64,000 bases of DNA, from positions 1-64,000 of the forward strand of contig JAFQSM010000089.1 in the NCBI GenBank assembly GCA_017409575.1. The letters run 5' to 3'. Shown here piece by piece: positions 42,969 to 52,208 of the stretch. Positions within the stretch are counted from its first letter, which is position 1; the number at the start of each line of letters is the position of its first letter. A program made the translations under genes and the position numbers. Under the pieces are notes generated by a model that did no database searches, had not been told where the DNA came from, and saw only the letters and a list, made by a program, of their open reading frames with translations. The stretch is from Clostridia bacterium (GTDB lineage Bacteria > Bacillota > Clostridia > Monoglobales > Monoglobaceae).

Positions 42969-44090
42969 CTATTTAAAATACTGATAAATATAGCACTTAA
43001 GCATTCCGTTGTAGACTTTGCGGCGTTTGTCGGCAAAGCTGCCGTAGTGCTGCTCGAATTGTTCGTTTGATGTAAGGATAAATTTTTTCATTGCAGGGAA
43101 TTCGGCAAATTTTCTGCCCATTGAGCGATAAAGCCGTTCGCACTGTTTTGCATCAAGCAATCTTTCGCCATATGGCGGATTGCAGATGATGACGCCCTTT
43201 TCCTTGGATGGGGTCAGTTTTGCAACATCGCAAACACTGAACTTGATTTTGTCAGCGACACCTGCGTTTTCGGCGTTCTTCTTTGCAATGGCAATTGCCT
43301 CGGGGTCAATGTCGGATGCATAAATTTCGGTTTTGGTATTTGGCCTTGCATTTTCACGTGCTTCATCACGGATGTCCTTCCACATTTCGCGGGGTATGTG
43401 ATTTCGCCAGGTTTCAGCAACAAAGCGACGCTTGATTCCCGGTGCAGTATTTGTGGCATAAAGTGCAGCCTCGATGGCAAGGGTGCCGCTTCCGCAGAAG
43501 GGGTCAACAAACATTCTGTCACCGCGCCAGAAGCTGAGGTCAATCATTGAGTATGCCAAAGTTTCGCGCATGGGGGCAAGAACGCTGTTCTCGCGGTAGC
43601 CGCGTTTGTAAAGGTTTTCACCCGTGGTGTCAATGTAAATTGTCGCAACATCCTTCATAAGTGCAAATTGTATAGGATAAAGGGGTCCGGTTTCTTCAAA
43701 TCTTTCGATGCCGTAATGTGCAGAAAGACGCGAAACAATCGCCTTTTTTATTATTGCCTGACAGTCAGGAATACTGTGAAGAGCCGAACGGATGGAGTGC
43801 CCTTTTACGGGAAACGCGGCGTCTTTTTCGATTATGCTTTCCCAGCTGATTTTTTTTGTTTTTTCAAAGAGCTCGTCAAAGGATGTTGCCTTAAATTCGG
43901 CAAGCTTAATCATAACGCGTTCGGCAGCACGCAGATTTATATTTGCAAGGCAAATTGCTTCGGCATCGCCCTCAAATGTGACACTGCCGTCTTTGACCTC
44001 TTTTGTGTCGTATCCAAGATGCCGCACCTCGTTTGCGACTATTTGTTCTGTCCCCAAAAGTGTAGGGATAGTAAGTAACAGTTTTTTCAT
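42969..44090 (-). CDS. THUMP-domain class I SAM-dependent RNA methyltransferase (RlmL/YpsC-like)
   Basis: 373 residues. The N-terminal THUMP-type RNA-binding region (about 40-155) is followed by a Rossmann methyltransferase. Its SAM loop is FVDPFCGSGTLAIEAAL, and the catalytic NPPYGERL near residue 305 indicates an N-methyl transfer to a purine. The family acts on 23S rRNA guanosine (E. coli RlmL m2G2445). SD GGAGG. Single gene with its own promoter. Confidence 0.93.
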   Translation of the reverse strand: MKKLLLTIPTLLGTEQIVANEVRHLGYDTKEVKDGSVTFEGDAEAICLANINLRAAERVMIKLAEFKATSFDELFEKTKKISWESIIEKDAAFPVKGHSIRSALHSIPDCQAIIKKAIVSRLSAHYGIERFEETGPLYPIQFALMKDVATIYIDTTGENLYKRGYRENSVLAPMRETLAYSMIDLSFWRGDRMFVDPFCGSGTLAIEAALYATNTAPGIKRRFVAETWRNHIPREMWKDIRDEARENARPNTKTEIYASDIDPEAIAIAKKNAENAGVADKIKFSVCDVAKLTPSKEKGVIICNPPYGERLLDAKQCERLYRSMGRKFAEFPAMKKFILTSNEQFEQHYGSFADKRRKVYNGMLKCYIYQYFK

Positions 44091-44132
44091 AGACTGCCTC
44101 CGATAAAATAAAATTTGTGAGACTATATAGTA

Positions 44133-44162
44133 AGTATAACATCAACTTTGCTGCATAGTCAA
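44133..44162 (-). promoter_or_regulatory. Promoter of the RNA methyltransferase gene
   Basis: On the minus strand: TTGACT (44162-44157), 18-base spacer, TATACT (44138-44133), about 45 bases before the start. Confidence 0.6.
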
Positions 44163-44211
44163 TAAAAAATGACGGACAGGCTTTAAAGTTTACAAAAAGA
44201 TAAAATTTTGC

Positions 44212-44240
44212 TTGCGTTTGGCGAAAAAATAAGGTATAAT
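44212..44240 (+). promoter_or_regulatory. Promoter of glyQS
   Basis: TTGCGT (44212-44217), 17-base spacer, TATAAT (44235-44240). I see no T-box element in the roughly 90-base leader. Confidence 0.65.
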
Positions 44241-44337
44241 ATATGAGGTATATTTTTGTTTAAAATTCAGATGGCTTTGTCTGATGATTTTAATACTGCA
44301 TACAAAAGAAACAAATGCGAAAGGTTGCGTGATTAAA

Positions 44338-45720
44338 ATGAAAAATACAGAAAAAACAATGGAAAAGGTTGTTGCCCTTTGCAAAGGCCGCGGATTTGTT
44401 TATCCGGGATCCGAAATATACGGCGGACTTGCAAACACATGGGATTATGGTCCCTTGGGTGTAGAGCTTAAAAACAATGTTAAGCGTGCATGGTGGAAAA
44501 AGTTTATTCAGGAAAGTCCTTACAATGTAGGACTTGATGCTGCTATTCTTATGAACCCCGAGACATGGGTTGCATCGGGACATGTTGGCGGATTTTCGGA
44601 TCCGCTTATGGATTGTAAAGAATGTAAGACACGTTTCAGAGCAGACAAGCTGATTGAGGATGCGGCAGGCATTTCGGCTGACGGCTGGTCAGACGAAAAG
44701 ATGCTTGAATTCATCAATGAGCAGGATATCAAATGCCCCAATTGCGGAAAGCACAACTTTACCGACATCCGCAAATTCAACCTTATGTTCAAGACATTCC
44801 AGGGTGTAACAGAGGATAGCAAGAGCGAAATTTTCTTAAGACCCGAAACTGCACAGGGTATATTTGTAAACTTCAAAAATGTGCAGAGAACAGCAAGAAA
44901 AAAGGTTCCCTTTGGTATTGGTCAGATTGGTAAGTCGTTCAGAAATGAGATTACCCCCGGAAACTTCACATTCAGAACCCGTGAGTTTGAGCAGATGGAG
45001 CTTGAATTTTTCTGCAAGCCGGGAACAGACCTCGAGTGGTTTGCATACTGGAAAGACTACTGCAAAAACTGGCTTTTGTCACTTGGTGTAAAAGAAGAAA
45101 ATATCAAGCTTCGTGACCACGAGCAGGAAGAACTTTCGCATTACAGCAATGCAACAACTGATATCGAATTTATGTTCCCGTTTGGTTGGGGCGAGCTTTG
45201 GGGAATTGCTGACAGAACTGACTTTGACCTTACTCAGCACACTAACCACAGTGGCGAAAAGCTTGAATACAACGACCCCGAAACAAACGAAAAGTATATT
45301 CCTTACTGTGTTGAGCCGTCACTTGGCTGCGACCGTGTTACACTTGCGTTCCTTTGCGAAGCTTATGACGAAGAGGTTATTGATGCCGAGAAGAACGATG
45401 TAAGAACTGTTATGCGATTCCATCCTGCACTTGCACCTGTCAAGGCTGCGGTATTGCCGCTTTCAAAGAAACTTGCAGAGGGTGCGGGAGCAGTTTATGC
45501 AAAGCTTGCGTCTGAATTTATGTGTGAATATGACGAAGCAGGAAGTATCGGCAAGCGTTATCGTCGTCAGGATGAGATTGGAACACCATTCTGCATAACA
45601 TACGATTTTGATTCCGAAGAGGATGCATCGGTTACAGTTCGTATGCGTGACACAATGGAACAGGAACGTGTAAAGATTGATGAACTTGTAAATTATATAA
45701 GCGAAAGAATTAAGTTTTAA
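44338..45720 (+). CDS. glyQS: Glycyl-tRNA synthetase, dimeric type
   Basis: 460 residues of the single-chain class II enzyme. [29 protein letters not shown] at the N-terminus is the hallmark (residues about 10-40). Zinc-type cysteines occur at CKEC and CPNCGKHNF, class II motif 2 in FRNEITP and motif 3 in [15 protein letters not shown] take ATG 44338. An in-frame GTG at 44329 has AAAGG only 4 bases upstream and is an alternative. Followed 14 bases later by holB. Confidence 0.97.
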   Translation: MKNTEKTMEKVVALCKGRGFVYPGSEIYGGLANTWDYGPLGVELKNNVKRAWWKKFIQESPYNVGLDAAILMNPETWVASGHVGGFSDPLMDCKECKTRFRADKLIEDAAGISADGWSDEKMLEFINEQDIKCPNCGKHNFTDIRKFNLMFKTFQGVTEDSKSEIFLRPETAQGIFVNFKNVQRTARKKVPFGIGQIGKSFRNEITPGNFTFRTREFEQMELEFFCKPGTDLEWFAYWKDYCKNWLLSLGVKEENIKLRDHEQEELSHYSNATTDIEFMFPFGWGELWGIADRTDFDLTQHTNHSGEKLEYNDPETNEKYIPYCVEPSLGCDRVTLAFLCEAYDEEVIDAEKNDVRTVMRFHPALAPVKAAVLPLSKKLAEGAGAVYAKLASEFMCEYDEAGSIGKRYRRQDEIGTPFCITYDFDSEEDASVTVRMRDTMEQERVKIDELVNYISERIKF

Positions 45721-45734
45721 GGATTGGTGAAGGC

Positions 45735-46772
45735 GTGCTGTTTTCGGATGTAATCGGGCATAATAAAATAAAGAGTATTTTGACCCGGTCAGTAAGGGAC
45801 AGCCGGATTGGTCATGCGTATTTGTTTGAGGGACCCGAGGGTGTGGGCAAACTTTCGCTTGCAAGGGCATTTGCACAGATGATTGTTTGCGAAAACTTTC
45901 AGACAGATGATTCATGCGGTGTGTGTGCAAGTTGCAGCAGAGCTGCGTCGCAAAACCATCCGGATGTGACCATTGTAACAAATCAGTTTTATGATGCGTC
46001 TAAAAAATCTTCGGATATATTGGTTGACACAATCCGAAGTATGAAAAGCGATGTGTATATCAAACCTTTTTTGGGAGAACGGAAGATTTATATAATACCC
46101 AAAGCTGATACGATGAATGTGAGCGCGCAAAACAGTCTTTTGAAGGTTTTGGAAGAACCGCCAGAGTATTGCACAATAATTTTGCTTGCAGAAAACAGAG
46201 AGGCTTTTTTGCCCACAATACTTTCGAGGGTGTCTGCATTTAAATTTTTTGCCTTAACTGATGACGAAGTTGAAAAGTATCTTGCTGAAAATTTTGAAGA
46301 AACAGACCCTTCTCAGCGCAGACTTTTGGCAAAAATGAGCGGTGGCAGCATCAAAAAAGCAATAGAGTTGCTTGAAAATCCCGAAAGCAGACAATTAAGA
46401 GAAGATTTTTTTGATTGTATTTTTTCCATACCGGGTGGAAGCCGAAAAACAATTTATGATTTTTCTCTTTTCATCAAACAAAACAAAGACGAATTTGAGT
46501 TTTTGATAAATATACTGCAAAGTATATTTTGTGATGCTTTGCATATTTTGCAGACACAAAATGCCGAGAGTATTTCAAATACAGACAAGAAAGTAAAAAT
46601 ACAGAAACTTTCGGATTCTGTTGATACTAAAAACATATTGAAAGCTCTTGAAGCAATTTTAAAAGCTAATGATTATTTCTCAAAGAACATAGGCGTTGGC
46701 ACAATTTCGCAATGCCTTGGTTTGGAATTATGGGAGGCAATAAATGACCGAAGTTATAGGAGTAAAGTTTAA
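45735..46772 (+). CDS. holB: DNA polymerase III delta-prime subunit
   Basis: 345 residues from a GTG start. This AAA+ clamp-loader subunit has FEGPEGVGKLSLARAF as Walker A and a zinc module of four cysteines (CENFQTDDSCGVCASC). NSLLKVLEEPPEYCTIILL carries sensor-type residues. The usual Thr of the P-loop is Leu, which suggests weak or no ATPase activity, as in other delta-prime proteins. It overlaps ricT by 29 bases, the typical Bacillota order. Confidence 0.93.
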   Translation: MLFSDVIGHNKIKSILTRSVRDSRIGHAYLFEGPEGVGKLSLARAFAQMIVCENFQTDDSCGVCASCSRAASQNHPDVTIVTNQFYDASKKSSDILVDTIRSMKSDVYIKPFLGERKIYIIPKADTMNVSAQNSLLKVLEEPPEYCTIILLAENREAFLPTILSRVSAFKFFALTDDEVEKYLAENFEETDPSQRRLLAKMSGGSIKKAIELLENPESRQLREDFFDCIFSIPGGSRKTIYDFSLFIKQNKDEFEFLINILQSIFCDALHILQTQNAESISNTDKKVKIQKLSDSVDTKNILKALEAILKANDYFSKNIGVGTISQCLGLELWEAINDRSYRSKV

Positions 46773-47595
46773 TAAAGTTGGAAAAGTATACTACTTTGAC
46801 CCCAAGGGCAGCAAACTCAATGTCGGACAGGGCGTTGTGGTGGAAACTGCACGCGGCATCGAATTTGGGACGGTAGCTTTTTCCAACCATGAGGTTGCAG
46901 ACGAAGAGATTGTAGCACCGCTTAAGCCAATAATTCGCCCTGCGACAAACGCTGATTATGAAAGACTTGAAAACAACAAAATAAAAGAAAAAGAGGCATT
47001 TGAGGTTGCCTTGCAGAAAATCCGCGAGCATAAGCTTGATATGAAGCTTATAAGCACTGAATACACATTTGACGGAAGCAAAATCCTGTTTTATTTTACA
47101 GCAGATGGAAGAGTGGACTTCAGAGAGCTTGTAAAAACACTGGCAGGCATTTTTAAAACCCGAATCGAACTCAGACAGATGGGAGTCCGTGATGAAGCGA
47201 AATTGCTTGGTGCCATCGGTGGTTGCGGAAGGCAGCTTTGTTGCTCGACATTTCTCAACGATTTTCATTCGGTATCAATCCGTATGGCAAAGGACCAGGG
47301 ACTTTCGCTTAATCCGACAAAAATTTCGGGTATATGCGGCAGACTGATGTGTTGTCTTCAGTACGAGCAGGAAGCGTATGAGGATTTGCTTAAAAAAGTT
47401 CCGGGCAAGGGTGCACTTGTCGAATATGACGGTGAAAAGGGTGTTGTAACAGATACCTTTGTGCTTAAGGGTTTGATAAAGGTGAGGTTTGGAACTCAGG
47501 AAGAGCCTGTTTTTAAGATTCTTGATGCAAAAGAAGCAAAGATTTTGAAAAAAGGTAAAGTTGAAGAGCCTGAGGCTGAAGAAAACATAGAATAA
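46744..47595 (+). CDS. ricT: RicT/YaaT PSP1-domain protein
   Basis: 283 residues. The N-terminal PSP1 region is EVIGVKFNKVGKVYYFDP. Conserved cysteine pairs are GGCGRQLCCSTFL and GICGRLMCCLQYE near residues 165-205; they bind an Fe-S cluster in the Bacillus RicAFT complex. There it helps RNase Y mature transcripts and promotes the Spo0A phosphorelay. RicA and RicF are not in the window. It follows holB, with which it overlaps. Confidence 0.92.
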   Translation: MTEVIGVKFNKVGKVYYFDPKGSKLNVGQGVVVETARGIEFGTVAFSNHEVADEEIVAPLKPIIRPATNADYERLENNKIKEKEAFEVALQKIREHKLDMKLISTEYTFDGSKILFYFTADGRVDFRELVKTLAGIFKTRIELRQMGVRDEAKLLGAIGGCGRQLCCSTFLNDFHSVSIRMAKDQGLSLNPTKISGICGRLMCCLQYEQEAYEDLLKKVPGKGALVEYDGEKGVVTDTFVLKGLIKVRFGTQEEPVFKILDAKEAKILKKGKVEEPEAEENIE

Positions 47596-47684
47596 AATAC
47601 TGTAGGGGCGCCAGAATCGGGACAATGAAAAACTTTGTTGTTACCTTAAAAAGGCAGCCCTTTTGGTTTAGAGGAGGAAACAGT

Positions 47685-50600
47685 TTGTATCTTAAGAGTG
47701 TGGAACTGCAGGGATTCAAGTCATTTGCAGACAAGATATACCTTGATTTTAATCCCGGAATTACCGCTATTGTAGGGCCAAACGGCTCGGGCAAAAGCAA
47801 TATTTCTGATGCGATACGATGGGTTATGGGTGAGCAGAGTGTCAAATCGCTTCGTGGAAGTCGTATGGACGATGTTATATTTTCGGGAACAGAAGTAAGA
47901 AAACCTCATGGATTTGCTGAGGTTTCTTTGGTGATAGATAATTCTGAAAGACTGTTTCCTTTGGATTATGAAGAAGTGACCGTTACACGAAGAATTTATC
48001 GCAGTGGCGAAGGTGAGTATTTTATAAACCGTAATGCCTGCAGACTTAAGGATATCCATGAATTGTTTATGGATACGGGTCTTGGCAGAGAGGGATATTC
48101 GATTATAGGACAGGGTAAGATTGACGAGATTCTGAGCAACAAGTCAGAGGACAGACGCCGTATATTTGAAGAGGCAGCAGGTATAACAAAATACAAATAC
48201 CGCAAAGTTGAGGCAGAGAGAAAGCTTGAAAGAACCAACGAAAACCTGACCCGTGTGAATGATATAATGACCGAGCTTGAAGGTCAGCTTGAACCGCTTA
48301 AAAACCAGTCCGAAAAGGCAAAAAAGTACCTTAATCTGAGAGAAGAACTCAAAAATATTGAAGTAAATGCGGCTGTTGCCTCGATTGAAAAGTTTAAGGA
48401 AGAACTGAAAACAGCAGAAGAAAATTATAACGCAATTTCTGAAAGTGTCAGCACTTTGCAGGCAGATACTCAAGAGACCGAGGATACGATAACCTCGCTT
48501 TATCAAAAAATTGAAGAATACGACAAAGAAACCGAAAGCTTGCGACAAACAAAAGAAATTGAAACCGAAAAAGCAGCTGACGGGTCAAACAGCATAAGCA
48601 TCTGGCTTGCCAATATCGAGCATTTTAAAGAAAATATAGAGAGAATACAGCAGGAAATTCAAAAAAGCGAAAGAGGTACCCAGCACCTTGATGCTTTGAT
48701 TGACGAATACAAAACTGTTCTTTCGAACCTCAAAGGCGAGGTTGACAGTATTTTGAGTAAAAAAAGCGAGCTTGAAACTGAACTTGCCAAAACAAATGAC
48801 TTTTTCTCAAAAGGCTCTGACGAGGTAGAAGAATTAAAAAGTCAGATTATTGACAAAACCTCCGAGATTGCTTCGCTGAAAAGTAAAATTGCAAATTGTG
48901 ATATTTTGATTGAAAGTTTTGATTCCGAACGCATAAATGCAGAGGAACTTTTTAAAAATCAAAAAGACGGATATATAAAAATTCAGGAAGAAAACGCGGC
49001 TCTCAAAACACAGCTCGAGAGTGTGTTTGCAGAACTTGAAGCTTTGCGCAAAGAGGCGGAAGAGGCAACAAAAAATTATAACGGGTTGTCGGCGTCAGCA
49101 CAAAAGTATAATACTGACAAGAATACTGCATTGGCACAGCTGAGCCGTGATTCATCGCGCAAAAGTGTTCTTGAGGATATGGAAAATGAATTTGATGGTT
49201 ACAACCGCAGCGTAAAAGCGGTTATGACTGCACGTTCAAAAGGTGCGCTTAAATCCTGCAAAATTTACGGACCGCTTTCAAGCCTTGTAAATACCGACAA
49301 AAAGTATGTTACTGCAATAGAAACGGCGATGGCATCTGTGAGCCAGAATATTGTTACCGAAACCGAACAGGATGCAAAAAAGGCAATTGAGTACCTGAAA
49401 CAAAATCACCTTGGAAGAGCAACTTTTATGCCTGTTTCGACGATAAAAACAAGAACTCTTGATATCTCGCTTGCATCAAAGCTTGGCGGTTATATTGCAA
49501 CTGCAAAGGATTTGGTGCAGTATGATGCGCTTTATGAAGGTGTTGTTGGCAATGTTCTTGGCGCGACTGTTGTTGTTGATAATATTGACAATGCTATCAA
49601 TATGGCGGCAAAATGCGGTCACAAATTCCGTATTGTTACATTAGAGGGCGAAATTATGCAATCCGGCGGAGCTATGACCGGCGGAAGTATGGGCAAAAAT
49701 GCAGGATTTTTGTCGCGAAAGGCAGAAATTGATACCTTGAGTGAGCAGATTGAGGTACTCAAAAAGACAATCGAAAAAATTGAGGCGGAGCAGAAGAAGA
49801 ACACAGATTTTATCCAAACCGCCGAAAAAAAGATGAAGGATGTTCAGGAGAGACTTTCTTTAAAGAACGAAGAGTATGTAAATCTTAAGGCAGATGTTCA
49901 GCACAGCGACAAATATCTTGTTGAGGCAAATGAACGAAAAGAATCTTTGCTTAAGGATATAAATACAATAAATACCAGAACAAAAGAGATAAAGGCTGAT
50001 ATTGAGCAGAGCAACAATAAGATTGATATATTGAATAAAGAAATAGAGAGTCTTAAGTCTGACAGCGAAAGCAAGCAAAAAGATACCGAAAAGATTTTTG
50101 CAGATGTGCAGGAATTGCAGGAGCAAATCCTTTCTGTAACCATCGAGGAAAATGCAAAACAAAAGGATATTGAGCATCAAAACGAAAGACTTTTGGAGGT
50201 TGTATCCCAAAAAGAAGAAATTGAAGCCGAAATTTTTGAAAAACGAAGCCAGATAGCAGGCTTTGAACAAAAAATTGCCAAGACAAACAGCGATATAGAT
50301 AAAAACCGCAAGGATTTGAATGATTTGGCAGACAAAGCGGCTTTGATTGACAAACGCATAGAGGAACTTTCGGGACTCAGAAAGGCGGATGATCTTAAAA
50401 TCCGTCAGCTTCAGGACGACACAAAAGAAACACGTGAAAAACTTTTTGCTCTTGGTCAGCAAAAAGTCAAGGCAGAAACAAAAAAAGCAAAGCTTGAAGA
50501 GGATTTGGATGGTGTTTTTGCACATTTGTGGGAGGAATACGAACTTACATATTCCGAGGCAGTTAAGCTTAGGAGCGAAGAAGAAATCAATCTTACAGAA

Positions 50601-51248
50601 GCAAATCGCGAGATTGCAAGCCTGAAATCAAAAATCAAGGCACTTGGAAGCATAAATATTGATGCGATTGAGGAATATAAAAATGTCAGCGAACGCTTCA
50701 ACTTCCTTACCGAGCAAACCAACGATTTGGAAAAGGCAAAAGGCGAGCTTGAAGATTTGATTTCCGAAATGATTGAAATAATGAAAAAACAATTTTCGGT
50801 GCAGTTTGCAAACATCAGCAAAAACTTTAACACTGTATTTAAAGAACTTTTTGGTGGCGGTCAGGCTACTCTCAGTCTTGCAGACCCTGATGATGTGCTG
50901 GAAAGCGGTGTCGAAATCGAGGCACAGCCACCGGGCAAAAAACTGCAAAGCTTGTCACTTCTTTCGGGTGGCGAAAAAGCTTTTACCGCAATTGCATTGC
51001 TTTTTGCTATACTTAAGGTAAGACCGACTCCGTTTTGTATTCTTGACGAGATTGAGGCGGCACTTGATGATGTAAATGTGTACAGATATGCAGATTATCT
51101 TAAGAAATACAGCAAAAAAACTCAGTTTATAGTGGTAACACACAGACGCGGAACAATGGAAGCTGCGAACATTCTTTATGGTGTTACTATGCAGGAGAAA
51201 GGTATTTCAAAATTACTGGCATTAAATATTGACGAGGTGGCAGAATAA
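47685..51248 (+). CDS. smc: Chromosome segregation / condensin protein SMC
   Basis: I start at TTG 47685, with AGGAGG 7 bases upstream, which gives the family opening YLKSVELQGFKSFADK; the longer frame upstream has no SD. 1187 residues: ATPase head with Walker A GPNGSGKSNISDAI, coiled coil (about 165-500), hinge (about 505-660), second coiled coil (about 665-1010), and the closing head. The head has LLSGGEKAFTAIALLFA and the Walker B PFCILDEIEAALDD. It compacts DNA with ScpA/ScpB. Its stop overlaps ftsY (TAATG). Confidence 0.97.
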   Translation: MYLKSVELQGFKSFADKIYLDFNPGITAIVGPNGSGKSNISDAIRWVMGEQSVKSLRGSRMDDVIFSGTEVRKPHGFAEVSLVIDNSERLFPLDYEEVTVTRRIYRSGEGEYFINRNACRLKDIHELFMDTGLGREGYSIIGQGKIDEILSNKSEDRRRIFEEAAGITKYKYRKVEAERKLERTNENLTRVNDIMTELEGQLEPLKNQSEKAKKYLNLREELKNIEVNAAVASIEKFKEELKTAEENYNAISESVSTLQADTQETEDTITSLYQKIEEYDKETESLRQTKEIETEKAADGSNSISIWLANIEHFKENIERIQQEIQKSERGTQHLDALIDEYKTVLSNLKGEVDSILSKKSELETELAKTNDFFSKGSDEVEELKSQIIDKTSEIASLKSKIANCDILIESFDSERINAEELFKNQKDGYIKIQEENAALKTQLESVFAELEALRKEAEEATKNYNGLSASAQKYNTDKNTALAQLSRDSSRKSVLEDMENEFDGYNRSVKAVMTARSKGALKSCKIYGPLSSLVNTDKKYVTAIETAMASVSQNIVTETEQDAKKAIEYLKQNHLGRATFMPVSTIKTRTLDISLASKLGGYIATAKDLVQYDALYEGVVGNVLGATVVVDNIDNAINMAAKCGHKFRIVTLEGEIMQSGGAMTGGSMGKNAGFLSRKAEIDTLSEQIEVLKKTIEKIEAEQKKNTDFIQTAEKKMKDVQERLSLKNEEYVNLKADVQHSDKYLVEANERKESLLKDINTINTRTKEIKADIEQSNNKIDILNKEIESLKSDSESKQKDTEKIFADVQELQEQILSVTIEENAKQKDIEHQNERLLEVVSQKEEIEAEIFEKRSQIAGFEQKIAKTNSDIDKNRKDLNDLADKAALIDKRIEELSGLRKADDLKIRQLQDDTKETREKLFALGQQKVKAETKKAKLEEDLDGVFAHLWEEYELTYSEAVKLRSEEEINLTEANREIASLKSKIKALGSINIDAIEEYKNVSERFNFLTEQTNDLEKAKGELEDLISEMIEIMKKQFSVQFANISKNFNTVFKELFGGGQATLSLADPDDVLESGVEIEAQPPGKKLQSLSLLSGGEKAFTAIALLFAILKVRPTPFCILDEIEAALDDVNVYRYADYLKKYSKKTQFIVVTHRRGTMEAANILYGVTMQEKGISKLLALNIDEVAE

Positions 51249-52168
51249 TGGGACTTTTTGACAAACTAAAATCAAGCCTTTCAAAGACAAAGGAGTCGGT
51301 GTCTTCCAGACTTGACGAAGTTTTGAAGGTTTTTAAGTCAGTTGACGAAGAATTGTTCGAGGAACTTGAAGAAGCATTGATTATGGCAGATCTTGGTGTG
51401 AATACTGCCTGTGTTATAATAGATGAACTTAGGGCGAAAGCAAAAGAAAAGAAAATTACAGAAAGTGCTGACCTCAAGGCAGAGCTTCGCGAAATACTTG
51501 AACAAATTCTTACAGACGGTGAGAACAAGCTTGTTTTGGAGGGCTCGCCTGCTGTTGTGATGGTGATTGGCGTAAATGGAGTAGGAAAAACCACTTCAAT
51601 CGGCAAACTTGCCAATATGTATAAGAATCAAGGGAAAAAGGTTGTTATTGCTGCGGCTGATACTTTCCGTGCGGCAGCAGTTCAGCAGCTTGAAGTATGG
51701 GCAGACCGTGCAGGAGCCGAGATTGTTAAACAACAAGAAGGCGCTGACCCTGCCGCTGTTATTTTTGATGCAGTTACCGCTGCAAGAAAACGAGGGGCAG
51801 ATGTTTTGCTTTGTGATACGGCAGGCAGGCTTCACAACAAGAAAAATCTTATGGAAGAGCTCAAAAAGATTTATCGGATTCTTGATAAGGAACTTCCTGA
51901 TTCGTCAAAAGAAGTTCTTCTTGTACTTGATGCAACAACAGGTCAAAACGCAGTTCATCAGGCACAGCAGTTCAAAGAGGCTGCGGATATCACGGGAATT
52001 ATTTTGACCAAGCTTGACGGAACCGCCAAGGGAGGAATTGTATTTGCTATAAAAAATGACTATTCTATACCTGTAAAACTTATTGGACTTGGTGAACAGA
52101 TTGATGATATTGACGAGTTTGACCCGAAGGCGTTCGTTGATGCCATAATTCCAAAGTCGGAAGAATAG
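51248..52168 (+). CDS. ftsY: Signal recognition particle receptor FtsY
   Basis: 306 residues, the short acidic-domain-free type. The NG GTPase is complete: GVNGVGKTTSIGKLA (G1), DTFRAAAVQQL, DTAGRLHNKKNLM (G3) and TKLDGTAKGG (G4). It docks SRP-ribosome complexes at the membrane. Starts on the smc stop codon, so translation is coupled. Confidence 0.97.
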   Translation: MGLFDKLKSSLSKTKESVSSRLDEVLKVFKSVDEELFEELEEALIMADLGVNTACVIIDELRAKAKEKKITESADLKAELREILEQILTDGENKLVLEGSPAVVMVIGVNGVGKTTSIGKLANMYKNQGKKVVIAAADTFRAAAVQQLEVWADRAGAEIVKQQEGADPAAVIFDAVTAARKRGADVLLCDTAGRLHNKKNLMEELKKIYRILDKELPDSSKEVLLVLDATTGQNAVHQAQQFKEAADITGIILTKLDGTAKGGIVFAIKNDYSIPVKLIGLGEQIDDIDEFDPKAFVDAIIPKSEE

Positions 52169-52177
52169 ACTTTATAT

Positions 52178-52193
52178 GCCGAAGGTGTTCGGC
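52178..52193 (+). other. Hairpin before the UPF0182 start, shared with nagB
   Basis: GCCGAA, loop GGTG, TTCGGC, then AGAATGGAG leading to the SD. The block TTCGGCAGAATGGAG recurs exactly before nagB (63119-63133). Confidence 0.55.
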
Positions 52194-52208
52194 AGAATGG
52201 AGAGTTTT

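Noticed and set aside
45735-46772. Altered P-loop in holB as evidence of a broken gene
   Set aside because: Delta-prime subunits often have degenerate P-loops. The zinc module and the rest of the protein are intact.
49860-50525. 221-codon minus-strand frame inside smc
   Set aside because: It is the antisense image of the smc coiled coil, rich in Phe, Leu and Cys, with no SD or domain.
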